Source: Acinetobacter baumannii
GTDB lineage: Bacteria > Pseudomonadota > Gammaproteobacteria > Pseudomonadales > Moraxellaceae
Assembly (NCBI RefSeq): GCF_009759685.1
Contig: NZ_CP046654.1
Coordinates: 806,001-870,000, forward strand
Length of the DNA stretch: 64,000 nt
Reading direction: 5' to 3'
Of the stretch, positions 30,637-41,528 are shown one piece after another. Both the position numbers and the translations under genes were made by a program. Below the pieces are notes generated by a model, which worked only from the letters and a program-made list of their open reading frames with translations, searched no databases and was not told the origin of the DNA. Each line of letters starts with the position of its first letter. Position 1 is the stretch's first letter.

Positions 30637-32580
30637 CTAAGGTGATGATCGCGTTGGAATGACTTTCATACGTTGTATTAATGATTGAGCACCTTGACCT
30701 AATATCACTCCATAATGCGTCGCATTCGTCATGACATGCTTGACATAATCTCTGGTCTCAAGCAATGGAATGGTTTCTGTATATTGATCAGCCTCAATCG
30801 GTTGATAATCAGGTTGCCAACGTCTTGCCCGATTCGGCCCAGCATTATAACCTGCCGTTGCTAAAACAGGGTTATTACTTAATTGCCCTTGAATCATCGA
30901 TAAATAAAATGTCCCATAACGAATATTGGTGTTCATTTCACTTAACGCTGCCGGATTATATGTTTCTCCCATCTGGCGAGCAATCAACTTTGCCGTATCC
31001 GGCATAATTTGCATAAGTCCACCAGCACCTACATGAGAGCGTGCCGAGGTAACAAATCGGCTTTCTTGACGCATTAAACCATAAGCCCAAGCAGGATCAA
31101 TTCCAGCATTGTAACTATGGCTTACGACATTGGTCTTATGCGGGGTCACATAACGATACGTATCATTATGTTTATTCGTTGTACGATCTGCCGCATAAAT
31201 CGCGCGGTCATACCATCCCATATCATGAGCACGTTTTGCCGCCGCTAATAGTAATCCATCATCATGCTGAAGATATGCTTGACGAACAGCCCAGTTCCAC
31301 TCTCGGTTGGTATAAGTTGGGTTGGCATTAATTCGTCTTAAAGTAAATGCACGATTAAAGTGAATATTTTGATCTAGACGGCGTAAATCACTTGCAGTTG
31401 GCTCATCATTATACGGCTGATGATTATATCGTACGCCCAAACGGTCTTTTGCAAGAAGGTTGTGATAATCATCCCCACTTTCAGCTAATTTTTTATAAAT
31501 ACGTTGTGCCGTGTTTTTAGAATTACTATCGCCACGTTGCTCTGTCGCACGCGCTAACCAATATTGCCAGCGATCTTCTTGTTTTTGTGAAACCGACATA
31601 CTATCAATTGCACGAATTAAACTTTCCCAGGCACTAAAACGAATAGCTTGTCGTGCATAAATTTCAGCTTCTTCAGGACTTAACGGATAGCCATAACTTG
31701 CGTCAAAATATTGAAGGACTTCACGGTTAAAGTTGTTTTTCATTACCGTAGTTCCACCAATATAGGCTACGGTTCGATAGAGATACTTTTGCACGCTCTC
31801 TGGAGTACCTTGCGCTACACGCTGTACATTTGCAAAAGCATTTCCTAAATCATTATTTGCTAATCGGCCTAGTGCAAAAATCAAATAGGCATAATCTACA
31901 TCATTGGTTTTTGGTGCTGACCACAAGTAATTCAGTGGATTCGCCTGAATCTGATTGAGCTGAGCCAAAGACAAATTCAAACCCAAAGTCTGTGCTGTAG
32001 CAAGCGCCTGTCCAGATAAACCTGCACGTAACTGTACCCACAGGCGCTGCTGCTTGTCTTGTGTACTCATTAATGGACTAGACAGCATCATACGGCCGAG
32101 TCCAATACATGATTCTGGTTGCGATTCAGTGGCTAACCATACATCTTTATATTCAGCAAAAACTAACGCATCACCACTTTTAGCTCTCACCTGCGCTAAA
32201 GCACAATTCTCGGCCTGATCAGGATTCGAAACATAAGGCAAGATTGGTTGTGCAGACGCAAAGTCAGCTTGTTTAACTTTTTCTTCGACATAATCCGCGG
32301 CCAGCTTTTCTGCCATAGCAGACTGTGGATAGCGCTGTGCGAAGCTTACAATTGATGTCGGAGATTGAAAGCCTAAATTCGTGTTTAATTTCCAATATTC
32401 AGGATAGTAGCCCAACACATCATTTTGCATTGCAAGCTGATATTGATCTAACAATGCAGTATTACCACTATTGGCGGCATTTAGTGCATCGTTAAATTGT
32501 TCTTCTGCGGCATAAGATAATGAACAACCAAGTAAACACACAGCTCCTAACCAGCTACGATGTGCATATTTATTTTTCAT
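30637..32580 (-). CDS. slt: Soluble lytic murein transglycosylase (Slt family)
   Basis: This enzyme cuts the glycan strands of peptidoglycan to 1,6-anhydro ends in the periplasm. From the chosen start the protein has 647 residues, a signal peptide (MKNKYAHRSWLGAVCLLGCSLSYAA), a long superhelical alpha domain, and a C-terminal SLT domain with the catalytic Glu506 in GLMRQESRF, GLMQIMP and AGYNAGPNRARRW. A start 14 codons upstream is open but would place a charged stretch ahead of the signal peptide. The 660-base window edge and neighbours give no clue to operon partners. Confidence 0.9.
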   Translation of the reverse strand: MKNKYAHRSWLGAVCLLGCSLSYAAEEQFNDALNAANSGNTALLDQYQLAMQNDVLGYYPEYWKLNTNLGFQSPTSIVSFAQRYPQSAMAEKLAADYVEEKVKQADFASAQPILPYVSNPDQAENCALAQVRAKSGDALVFAEYKDVWLATESQPESCIGLGRMMLSSPLMSTQDKQQRLWVQLRAGLSGQALATAQTLGLNLSLAQLNQIQANPLNYLWSAPKTNDVDYAYLIFALGRLANNDLGNAFANVQRVAQGTPESVQKYLYRTVAYIGGTTVMKNNFNREVLQYFDASYGYPLSPEEAEIYARQAIRFSAWESLIRAIDSMSVSQKQEDRWQYWLARATEQRGDSNSKNTAQRIYKKLAESGDDYHNLLAKDRLGVRYNHQPYNDEPTASDLRRLDQNIHFNRAFTLRRINANPTYTNREWNWAVRQAYLQHDDGLLLAAAKRAHDMGWYDRAIYAADRTTNKHNDTYRYVTPHKTNVVSHSYNAGIDPAWAYGLMRQESRFVTSARSHVGAGGLMQIMPDTAKLIARQMGETYNPAALSEMNTNIRYGTFYLSMIQGQLSNNPVLATAGYNAGPNRARRWQPDYQPIEADQYTETIPLLETRDYVKHVMTNATHYGVILGQGAQSLIQRMKVIPTRSSP

Positions 32581-32796
32581 CACACGACTCTTGTTTGATG
32601 AGCTCTTTTTACCTGGTCTCATAAATGCGTTAAATCCTGACTATCCACCTTTAGGCATAGTTTAATTATTCTTCATGCTTTCTTTTGTTGTGTTATGTAA
32701 CTATCTGATTCAACATCATTAAAATTCATGTCATTTGTCTCCATAAATCATGTGTAGCTTATGGGAGTTTATTGTTATCTGTTCTGCTCAAAATAC

Positions 32797-32805
32797 TGCT
32801 ATAAT
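32797..32805 (+). promoter_or_regulatory. Extended -10 promoter of miaB
   Basis: TGCTATAAT forms an extended -10 element about 65 bases upstream of the miaB ATG; the -35 region is weak. A start near 32812 would place the following hairpin at the very 5' end of the mRNA. Confidence 0.55.
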
Positions 32806-32813
32806 GATTGGTT

Positions 32814-32840
32814 TGACCCGTTTTGGGTCATTTTATTATT
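32814..32840 (+). promoter_or_regulatory. Terminator-like hairpin at the 5' end of the miaB leader
   Basis: TGACCC, a 5-base loop and GGGTCA form a 6-bp stem followed by TTTTATTATTT. It lies between the promoter and the miaB ribosome site, so it could act as an attenuator or a 5' stabilising structure. Confidence 0.4.
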
Positions 32841-32868
32841 TAACTAGATCGATCTGTTAGGAGCCTGC

Positions 32869-34320
32869 ATGACGGTTCAAACCTTCATTCCCAATGGTGC
32901 CAAAGCTGCCTCAGAAAACACTGTTACCCAGCCAACGCACACCACTGATGTTTCAATAAAGAAACTATATATTGAAACTCAAGGGTGTCAGATGAATGAG
33001 TATGACAGTCACCGTATGGCAGACCTTTTGGGGGATTCTCATGGTTATATGTTAACGAATAACCCTAATGAAGCAGACATTCTGCTCATGAATACTTGCT
33101 CTATTCGTGAAAAAGCACAAGAGAAAGTATTTAGTGAATTAGGTCGTTGGCGCAAATTAAAAGAACAAAATCCTGATCTTGTTATTGGTGTGGGTGGATG
33201 TGTTGCTTCTCAAGAAGGTGACAATATTCAAAAACGTGCACCTTATGTCGACATGATTTTTGGTCCACAAACCTTACACCGTTTACCGCAAATGCTTGAT
33301 CAACATCACGCACAAGTGGAAAAGCCGAAAAAAGAAAAAATTAAGCTCGTTGATATTTCATTCCCTGATATTGAAAAATTCGACTTCTTACCTGAACCAC
33401 GCGTAGAAGGTTTTAAAGCATTCGTTTCTATTATGGAAGGTTGCTCTAAATACTGTTCTTTCTGTGTTGTTCCATACACTCGTGGTGAAGAAGTTTCACG
33501 TCCACTTGATGATGTTCTTGCAGAAATCGCAGGTCTTGCTGAAAAAGGTGTCCGTGAAATCAGCTTACTTGGTCAAAATGTAAACGGATATCGTGGCGAA
33601 ACATTCGAAGGTGGCATTTGTACCTTCCCTGAATTGTTACGACTCGTTGCAGAAATTCCAGGTATTGGCCGTTTACGTTATACAACTTCGCATCCGCTTG
33701 AGTTCTCTGATGAACTTATTCAGTGTTATGAAGATTTACCTCAAATGGTTTCACACTTACATTTGCCAGTACAAAGTGGATCTAACGATGTACTCAAAGC
33801 AATGAAGCGAAATCACACGATTGATGTATACATCGATAAGATTGCCAAGTTACGCAAAATACGTCCTGATATGCATTTATCGAGCGATTTCATCATTGGT
33901 TTCCCTGGTGAAACGGATGAAAATTTTGCAGAAACATTGCAATTTATCAAAGATTTAGACTTTGATCATTCTTATAGCTTTGTTTATTCAAAACGCCCGG
34001 GTACACCAGCATCTGACTTACCAGATACAACCCCTGAACACGTTAAAAAAGAACGTTTAGCACAAGTTCAACAAGTCATTAAGCAATCTAGTATTGAAAA
34101 AACTGACGCAATGCTTGGCAAAATTGAACGTGTACTTATTGAAAAAGTATCTGATCAAGACCCTAATATTTTAGTAGGTACAGCAGACAATACACGTTTA
34201 GTGACTTTTGTAGGCGATGCATCGTGGGTTGGTCGTTTTGCAGAGATTGAGATTACTGAAATTAAAACTTTAAATTTAGTTTACGGTGAACTCTTGAATC
34301 TTGAGCCTGACGTGGCGTAA
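32869..34320 (+). CDS. miaB: tRNA-2-methylthio-N6-dimethylallyladenosine synthase MiaB
   Basis: A radical-SAM methylthiotransferase that adds a methylthio group to i6A37 in tRNAs reading UNN codons. The 483 residues show the N-terminal cluster cysteines Cys40, Cys77 and Cys111, the radical-SAM CxxxCxxC at Cys192, Cys196 and Cys199 (CSKYCSFC), and a C-terminal TRAM domain from about residue 410. About 30 extra residues precede the usual start region ([17 protein letters not shown]). TAGGAG lies upstream of the ATG. It heads a miaB-phoH-ybeY unit. Confidence 0.96.
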   Translation: MTVQTFIPNGAKAASENTVTQPTHTTDVSIKKLYIETQGCQMNEYDSHRMADLLGDSHGYMLTNNPNEADILLMNTCSIREKAQEKVFSELGRWRKLKEQNPDLVIGVGGCVASQEGDNIQKRAPYVDMIFGPQTLHRLPQMLDQHHAQVEKPKKEKIKLVDISFPDIEKFDFLPEPRVEGFKAFVSIMEGCSKYCSFCVVPYTRGEEVSRPLDDVLAEIAGLAEKGVREISLLGQNVNGYRGETFEGGICTFPELLRLVAEIPGIGRLRYTTSHPLEFSDELIQCYEDLPQMVSHLHLPVQSGSNDVLKAMKRNHTIDVYIDKIAKLRKIRPDMHLSSDFIIGFPGETDENFAETLQFIKDLDFDHSYSFVYSKRPGTPASDLPDTTPEHVKKERLAQVQQVIKQSSIEKTDAMLGKIERVLIEKVSDQDPNILVGTADNTRLVTFVGDASWVGRFAEIEITEIKTLNLVYGELLNLEPDVA

Positions 34321-34357
34321 TGTAGAGGTATTCTAAAGTCTACTGAAAGGTTTTCTC

Positions 34358-35446
34358 TTGACTGCAGCGATTCGACGTACCGTAACATTTCCTGAAATTT
34401 CAATGGAACGTTTAAAGAGCATCTTGGGTGCCTATAATGGGCACCTTAAGCAAATTGAACAGCGTTTAGATGTCAAAATTACTCATCGTGGAGATGTTTT
34501 TTACATAGATGGTGAGATAGATGCTGTTGGGAGAGCCGAAGCGTTATTGCAACGACTCTACGAAGAAACAGAGGCGTCCCAACAAATCAGTGCTGACCTG
34601 TTACACCTCTTGATTCAATCTTCGCAAACTGAACGAAACTTTGAACTAGTTGGCGAAGAAATGGATGAGCATGATGCGCCCATGGATGTCTATTTCCAGA
34701 CTCGAAAAGGTCGCATTAATCCACGTGGTGCCAATCAAAAACGCTATGTACAACGTATTTTACAAAGCGATATTTCTTTTGGTGTAGGCCCTGCTGGTAC
34801 AGGTAAAACTTATTTAGCAGTTGCTGCCGCAGTGGACATGTTAGAACGTAATGAAATCCAGCGCATTTTACTTGTCCGCCCTGCGGTAGAGGCAGGAGAA
34901 AAGCTCGGTTTCTTACCTGGTGATTTAACCCAGAAAATCGACCCATATCTACGTCCTCTTTACGATGCCCTTTACGAAATGCTGGGCTTTGAAAAAGTAG
35001 CCAAGTTAATCGAACGTCAAGTGATTGAAGTTGCACCACTTGCTTATATGCGTGGTCGTACTCTTAACCATTCATTTGTGATTTTGGATGAAGCTCAAAA
35101 CACTACACCAGAACAAATGAAAATGTTCTTGACCCGTTTAGGTTTTGGCTCTCGTGCAGTGATTACAGGTGACATTACCCAAGTAGATTTACCTCGAGGC
35201 CAACAATCTGGTTTGGCACACGCTCTTCGCGTACTTGAGAACATTAAAGAAATTCATATTACCCGTTTCCATTCCCGCGATGTAGTACGCCATCAACTTG
35301 TTCAAAAAATTGTTGAAGCTTATGAGGGTTGGGATGGTGAACAACAGCGTCTTAATGCTGAAGCACGTGCCGAACGTAAAGCACGCCAAGAAGCATTAAT
35401 TGCTGAAAACGATACAGCAGCAGACTTGCAACATCAGGATGCTTAA
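34358..35446 (+). CDS. ybeZ: PhoH-family ATPase (YbeZ)
   Basis: A P-loop ATPase that partners with the endonuclease YbeY in rRNA maturation and ribosome quality control. The 362 residues carry an N-terminal KH-like region and a PhoH domain with Walker A (GPAGTGKT, 144-151), RPAVEAGEKLGFLPGD, Walker B in FVILDEAQNTT and ITGDITQVDLP. The start is a TTG, supported by GAAAGG seven bases upstream and by the family N-terminus; no ATG is available nearby. It lies 37 bases after miaB and 9 before ybeY. Confidence 0.92.
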   Translation: MTAAIRRTVTFPEISMERLKSILGAYNGHLKQIEQRLDVKITHRGDVFYIDGEIDAVGRAEALLQRLYEETEASQQISADLLHLLIQSSQTERNFELVGEEMDEHDAPMDVYFQTRKGRINPRGANQKRYVQRILQSDISFGVGPAGTGKTYLAVAAAVDMLERNEIQRILLVRPAVEAGEKLGFLPGDLTQKIDPYLRPLYDALYEMLGFEKVAKLIERQVIEVAPLAYMRGRTLNHSFVILDEAQNTTPEQMKMFLTRLGFGSRAVITGDITQVDLPRGQQSGLAHALRVLENIKEIHITRFHSRDVVRHQLVQKIVEAYEGWDGEQQRLNAEARAERKARQEALIAENDTAADLQHQDA

Positions 35447-35455
35447 GGATTCATT

Positions 35456-35932
35456 TTGAAAATCAGTTTAAGTTTACAACAAGACTTTCAATCTCCTGAG
35501 TTAGAGCTCAAACGGGCTCAACTCAAAAAAATTATTGAGACAACTTTACGCCACGTTGGCTATAAAGAAGATTGCGAAATTGGTATCGCATGTGTTGATT
35601 TGGAAGAAAGCCATCAACTTAACTTGCAATATCGAGAGAAAGATAAGCCAACTAACGTTCTGTCTTTTCCAAGTGATATTCCTGAAGAAGTTTTACCAAT
35701 GCTCGACGCATTACCGTTGGGTGATTTAGTAATTTGTATTCCAGTGGTATTACAAGAGGCTTTGGAACAAAAGAAAACCGCACAAAATCATTTTGCGCAT
35801 CTTTTAGTTCATGGGGTTCTACATTTACTTGGTTATGACCATGAAACAAGTGATGAGGATGCTGAAGAAATGGAAGGTTTAGAGATCGAAATCTTAGCTA
35901 AACTCAATATTGCCAACCCATATCAGGAATAA
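35456..35932 (+). CDS. ybeY: rRNA maturation endoribonuclease YbeY
   Basis: A zinc-dependent single-strand endoribonuclease needed for 16S rRNA 3' end maturation and 70S quality control. The 158-residue protein has the metal motif His119-x3-His123-x5-His129 ([14 protein letters not shown]). It too starts with TTG, with AAGGA six bases ahead, so this operon has two TTG starts in a row. The ybeX and lnt genes that follow in E. coli are absent here. Confidence 0.95.
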   Translation: MKISLSLQQDFQSPELELKRAQLKKIIETTLRHVGYKEDCEIGIACVDLEESHQLNLQYREKDKPTNVLSFPSDIPEEVLPMLDALPLGDLVICIPVVLQEALEQKKTAQNHFAHLLVHGVLHLLGYDHETSDEDAEEMEGLEIEILAKLNIANPYQE

Positions 35933-35982
35933 TCAAATTCCCTCATACGATTAAGAACGCAGTCAGCTTCTTAATACATTTT

Positions 35983-36019
35983 AAAAATGTGGATATCCTA
36001 AAAGTTATCCACATTTTTT
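35983..36019. terminator. Bidirectional terminator between ybeY and the TonB-like gene
   Basis: A 12-bp stem (AAAATGTGGATA / TATCCACATTTT) with T- and A-runs on both sides; it lies between converging genes. Confidence 0.82.
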
Positions 36020-36021
36020 CA

Positions 36022-36906
36022 TTAATGAACTTCAAATTCAGCTTCAGCTGGATCAAAACGCCATGTACGAATAATACGAAGTTCCGAAATATCTTTCATA
36101 TTTGCATCAAAACGGCCAAACGGCGCTCCACGCCGTACCGATGCCTTTGCTGCTTCATCTAGAACTGGATGACCTGAGCTTTCAAGCAAACGAATTGCAC
36201 GAATTCCCCCTTGAGCATTCAAAATTACCATAAGGCGAACTTCACCTTTTAACTGTTGCTGTTTCGCTTCTTCTGGATAATAACGGTTGCCATAAAGCTC
36301 TACTTTTTCACGAAATTTATCTAGATAAGCTGCTGACGCATCTTTCTTGGCCTGAATACCATCTACTGTTTTTATCTTTTGTTGGCGACTAAAATCTTGC
36401 TGACGTTGTAAATACTGAGCTTCAAGACTCGCTACCATGGCAGCTTTTGCCTGAAACTGACTTTGTAATTGTTCAAGTGCTTTTTTTCTTTGGCTCTCCT
36501 CTGCTTGTTTCTGCCAACTCAATACAGTCATGAGTACTTTTTCTTCAAATTTAAGTTCTCTTTGTTGCTGCACTTTTTCTAAAGTTTCTAGCTGAGCTTC
36601 TCCTGTTGAAGCATCACTTGGCATAGGCGCTGGAGAGTTACTCGACATCCGATGAGCTTCCCGAAAAGCCCCTGAACCTTGTTGATCAGCTTGGGCTAAA
36701 AAGTCTGCATGCTTGATCACATCTTCAGTAGGACGAATCGATATTGCAATTTCTTTAGTCGATTGTTCTGACGGCGCAGGCATCGCAAAATGGATGAGCA
36801 ACACAAAAATATGCAGTAAGATTGCTAATATTATTGCAGCGATAAAGACTCGGTCTTGCCACCAATAATAAAAAGGCTCTATGGATAGACTTCTTTTTTT
36901 CAACAT
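36022..36906 (-). CDS. TonB-family energy transducer-like protein
   Basis: A 294-residue protein anchored by one N-terminal membrane span (FIAAIILAILLHIFVLLIHFAM), followed by a long Gln/Glu/Lys coiled-coil-like stretch (about 120-200) and a C-terminal TonB domain (YYPEEAKQQQLKGEVRLMVILNAQGGIRAIRLLESSGHPVLDEAAKASVRRGAPF). The usual proline-rich spacer is replaced by the helical one. ATG 36906 is preferred to the GTG 11 codons upstream. No exbB/exbD genes lie beside it. It may serve a particular outer-membrane receptor or envelope integrity. Confidence 0.82.
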   Translation of the reverse strand: MLKKRSLSIEPFYYWWQDRVFIAAIILAILLHIFVLLIHFAMPAPSEQSTKEIAISIRPTEDVIKHADFLAQADQQGSGAFREAHRMSSNSPAPMPSDASTGEAQLETLEKVQQQRELKFEEKVLMTVLSWQKQAEESQRKKALEQLQSQFQAKAAMVASLEAQYLQRQQDFSRQQKIKTVDGIQAKKDASAAYLDKFREKVELYGNRYYPEEAKQQQLKGEVRLMVILNAQGGIRAIRLLESSGHPVLDEAAKASVRRGAPFGRFDANMKDISELRIIRTWRFDPAEAEFEVH

Positions 36907-37136
36907 AATCTTAAAAGCATATAGATGCCTTTTCCCCACGGTATTACCGAATAAAACACAAACTGATATTCAAATATGGATAAAAGTGTGATTCACTTCA
37001 AATATTGATATTTATCCATTTTCATTTTGTCAAAATGTATCAATTAAATTTGTTACACTGCAATATCAAAACCTGTTTTTTATCATAATAAAGATTGTGT
37101 GGATTCTTTAGTAAATCATCTTCTGGAAGTTCTTTT

Positions 37137-37808
37137 ATGCAAACGCTATTTTCCTCATTAGTCAAACGTCTTCATAAAGTCTACCGAAAAGCTGAAGCCT
37201 TCATTGAGGAAGAAAGAGATTTTACATTATCGCAAACTTTTCTAAATGCCACCTTAGAACGCTACGTGACTAATAATGTCGAGTTTTTAGATGATCTACA
37301 TGCAGATCTTTATCATGACTGGTTAAGACTCTATGCCACAATGCATGTTAAAGGTTTAGAGACCACTTTGTCGGTCGACTTAAAACTTATCCAGATGGAA
37401 TTTAATAAAGAACAACAACTTATTGTTTTTGAGCAAATTAGTAACACGCAAATTGTAGAAGCTAAATATAAAAATTTCTGGCAAAAAATTGCTGTAAAAG
37501 CGGCTATTTTTTACTATCACAAAATTCTAAAAAAAGATCCATTAGGCATGATTCTGGAGCGATTTGATGTAGCCCAAGAAAAAGATGACCTGATCTTCTT
37601 AGACCTTAACCGTTGGTTTGCTAAAAAGGCCAGTATTATTGAAACTTTAGGCAAGGTTCATATCAACTATGCACGAGTACGTGAAGCAGAATTAGTTGTT
37701 TTTGGTAATGTTAATCTGGCTGCTTTACTTTTCCGTGATCAAGATGATGATTCTGAAGATGAACTTGAAGACACTGAAATTACGCCAATACAGCAAAAAG
37801 ATGTATAA
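37137..37808 (+). CDS. Unknown soluble protein
   Basis: A 223-residue protein without signal peptide or obvious domain. It contains a long central segment alternating hydrophobic and charged residues (TTLSVDLKLIQMEFNKEQQLIVFEQIS, then KIAVKAAIFYYHKILKKDPLG) and a very acidic C-terminus (DQDDDSEDELEDTE). The GGAAG seven bases before ATG 37137 fixes the start; the longer frame begins at a TTG with no ribosome site. It has its own leader with inverted repeats. Function is not known. Confidence 0.6.
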   Translation: MQTLFSSLVKRLHKVYRKAEAFIEEERDFTLSQTFLNATLERYVTNNVEFLDDLHADLYHDWLRLYATMHVKGLETTLSVDLKLIQMEFNKEQQLIVFEQISNTQIVEAKYKNFWQKIAVKAAIFYYHKILKKDPLGMILERFDVAQEKDDLIFLDLNRWFAKKASIIETLGKVHINYARVREAELVVFGNVNLAALLFRDQDDDSEDELEDTEITPIQQKDV

Positions 37809-37965
37809 CAACGGTATGAACTAAAGAAATTCACTGTTAAAAAACACAAAGAGATTACATATTTAGCATAAATCCTGATTTTTTCTCCATGATCAACAGG
37901 CATAATATGCAAAAGTCATAGATGCATCAGCACTGACCTATCAGTCTGTACAAGGATATTTACTT

Positions 37966-38679
37966 ATGGCAACAAAATTTCTGAAATCATTCAGCATCGC
38001 AACTGGTATTTCGACAACTTTGCTTATTGCAAGTTTCTCTAGCCATGCACTTGCCATGAGCCCATTTCAGGCAAATTATCAGTTTACCTACAATAATAAA
38101 GGTATGGGTTCAGCGACACGTGCATTGAGTCAACAAGGCAATAACTGGACTTATCAATTCACAGCAAAAGCAGGTGGAATCGCTTCTGCAAGTGAAACAA
38201 GTAAATTTAGTTTTGCAAACGGTAAAATTGGTTCACAAAGCTTTAGTCGTACCAGTAAAATTTTGATTCATAACAACACAATGAGTATTAATTTTAATCC
38301 TGGCAATAAGACTATTAGCACGAAAAAAGACGATAAAGCGCGCTCATTTGCTTGGCAGGCAGGTGTGCTTGATGAGCTAAATGCAGAATTACAGATTCGT
38401 GAAGATTTAAAAAATGGTTCACTTAAATCGTCTTACCCTCTAGCAGATGCAAAAGAAGTTGAAAATCGTCGTTTTGTTAAACAAGGCAACGAGAAAATTA
38501 AAACCTCTTATGGCACATTCGATACCGTAAAAGTTGTTTTACAACATAAGAAACCTGAGCGCAGCACAATTTTCTGGCTAGCACCGAAATTAGACTACCT
38601 TCCAGTCAAGGTAAGTCATATTGATGGCAAAACATCTTATGGTTTGCTATTAACAAGTTATACAGGTAAAACGAATTAA
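37966..38679 (+). CDS. DUF3108 family exported protein
   Basis: A 237-residue protein with a signal peptide (ISTTLLIASFSSHALA, cleavage near residue 27-28), then a beta-rich domain typical of DUF3108: SPFQANYQFTYNNKGMGSATRALSQQGNNWTYQF and a closing region FWLAPKLDYLPVKVSHIDG. Function is not known; periplasmic location is likely. AGGATA lies upstream of ATG 37966. It precedes xpt, separated by a strong hairpin. Confidence 0.82.
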   Translation: MATKFLKSFSIATGISTTLLIASFSSHALAMSPFQANYQFTYNNKGMGSATRALSQQGNNWTYQFTAKAGGIASASETSKFSFANGKIGSQSFSRTSKILIHNNTMSINFNPGNKTISTKKDDKARSFAWQAGVLDELNAELQIREDLKNGSLKSSYPLADAKEVENRRFVKQGNEKIKTSYGTFDTVKVVLQHKKPERSTIFWLAPKLDYLPVKVSHIDGKTSYGLLLTSYTGKTN

Positions 38680-39327
<648 letters not shown>

Positions 39328-39339
39328 AATAGTTTAAAT

Positions 39340-39367
39340 AAAAAAGAGCGGAAACCCGCTCTTTTTT
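39340..39367. terminator. Bidirectional terminator after xpt
   Basis: A 12-bp stem (AAAAAAGAGCGG / CCGCTCTTTTTT) with an AAAC loop; it lies between converging genes. Confidence 0.9.
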
Positions 39368-39379
39368 ATTGCCATAAAT

Positions 39380-40039
<660 letters not shown>

Positions 40040-40260
40040 TTATGGAATTCTAGAGGTGATTGATTTTTAAGGGCACAGTAACAAATATCGGTAAAAGCTT
40101 TTTACTACCTTTTGTTACGATGATACATACAGAACTTTCAGAATACTTTTTTATTCTTTAGGTTAAAGTTTACCCACATCAACGATAGTGTTCTCAACCG
40201 AATACACTGGTGAATATCAATCACCCACATCATGATTAAAAAAATCGGGATAGATGACGC

Positions 40261-41508
40261 ATGTTAGAACGTTTTTTGAAGAAGCTTCCTTTTTATAACA
40301 AGACCTGGTTTCAATTTATTTTATTCGTAATTAAGCGTTTTGAAGCGGATCGTTGCCGTGAACAAGCCGGCTCCCTCACCTATACGACTCTTTTTGCCGT
40401 TGTACCTATGTTAACGGTATTTTTAGTTATTATTTCTTCAATTAAGGCATTGGAACCTGCCAGACAACAGTTACAGCACTTAATCTACAGTAATTTTTTA
40501 CCTAAAAGTACGATTGCTTTTGATAAAGCTCTTAATGCTTTTACCGAAAAGTCCAGTAATTTAACTGTAATTGGTGTGCTATTCCTCTTTGTCACAACAG
40601 TTTTAATGCTTACTTCAATTGAAACCGTTTTTAACCGAATATGGCGAGTAAAAGAAACCCGTAGCGGTATTGTAGGCTTTATGCGTTACTGGACTATTAT
40701 TTCACTTGGTCCAATTATTTTAGGCAGTGCATTTGTTATTTCATCAACTGTTGCTTCCATGAATTTATTAAGCAATAACTTCACAGGTTATCAACTTGAT
40801 GGCGCCTTTTTACTCTGGCTCATTTCTTTTGTTCTCACAATTTTAGGTTTTTTTATTTTATATTGGACTATTCCCAACCGCACAGTTCCCCTATATGCAG
40901 CAGCAATTGCTGCATGCTTAAGTGCTGCATTATTTGAGACACTCAAAAATTTATTTAGCTTTGTTATGTCAAATTTCACCAGTTATGAAATCATATATGG
41001 TGCGTTTGCAGCAGTACCTATTTTCCTATTATGGGTCTTCTTATCTTGGAATATTGTATTGCTTGGTGTCGAGGTAAGTTTTGCTCTTACCGCTTTTCAT
41101 TCAGGCAAAGAGCAAAAAAGACATCCGGTTTTAATGCTGCTCGATATCTTGGAATTGTTCTATAAAAAGCAAAAACTTGGTGAAAGCGTAAGTGATAAAG
41201 AAGCATTAGAAATTTTAGGTCGTGGTGAAGTTGGTCGCTGGCCTGCTTATGTTCTCTTACTAGAAGAGCAAAATCTGGTTAAACGTACCGATAAGGATGA
41301 ATATGTTTTGGTCCGCAATTTATCTCAAGTCGACTTTTGGAGCTTCTTCACTGCACTGCCTTATCCATTACCTTTACGTCAGGATGTATCAAATGTGCAT
41401 GATGATGACGAATGGATGGAAAAAATTGGCCCAGCTTTAGTAGAGTCTAATGATTATTTAGCTGCAAAGCTCTCTATTCCACTTTCAACAATTTTCGAAG
41501 AGAAATAA
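40261..41508 (+). CDS. YihY/BrkB family inner-membrane protein
   Basis: A 415-residue protein of the BrkB/YihY family, formerly called RNase BN by mistake. The conserved start FEADRCREQAGSLTYTTLFAVVPML is followed by six membrane spans over about residues 35-285 and a cytoplasmic C-terminal extension of about 125 residues that looks like a winged-helix-type tail (GRGEVGRWPAYVLLLEEQNLVKRTD). Function of the family is uncertain. The ribosome site is weak (GGGAT). Confidence 0.85.
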   Translation: MLERFLKKLPFYNKTWFQFILFVIKRFEADRCREQAGSLTYTTLFAVVPMLTVFLVIISSIKALEPARQQLQHLIYSNFLPKSTIAFDKALNAFTEKSSNLTVIGVLFLFVTTVLMLTSIETVFNRIWRVKETRSGIVGFMRYWTIISLGPIILGSAFVISSTVASMNLLSNNFTGYQLDGAFLLWLISFVLTILGFFILYWTIPNRTVPLYAAAIAACLSAALFETLKNLFSFVMSNFTSYEIIYGAFAAVPIFLLWVFLSWNIVLLGVEVSFALTAFHSGKEQKRHPVLMLLDILELFYKKQKLGESVSDKEALEILGRGEVGRWPAYVLLLEEQNLVKRTDKDEYVLVRNLSQVDFWSFFTALPYPLPLRQDVSNVHDDDEWMEKIGPALVESNDYLAAKLSIPLSTIFEEK

Positions 41509-41528
41509 TACTCAACTAAAGTGAGGGC

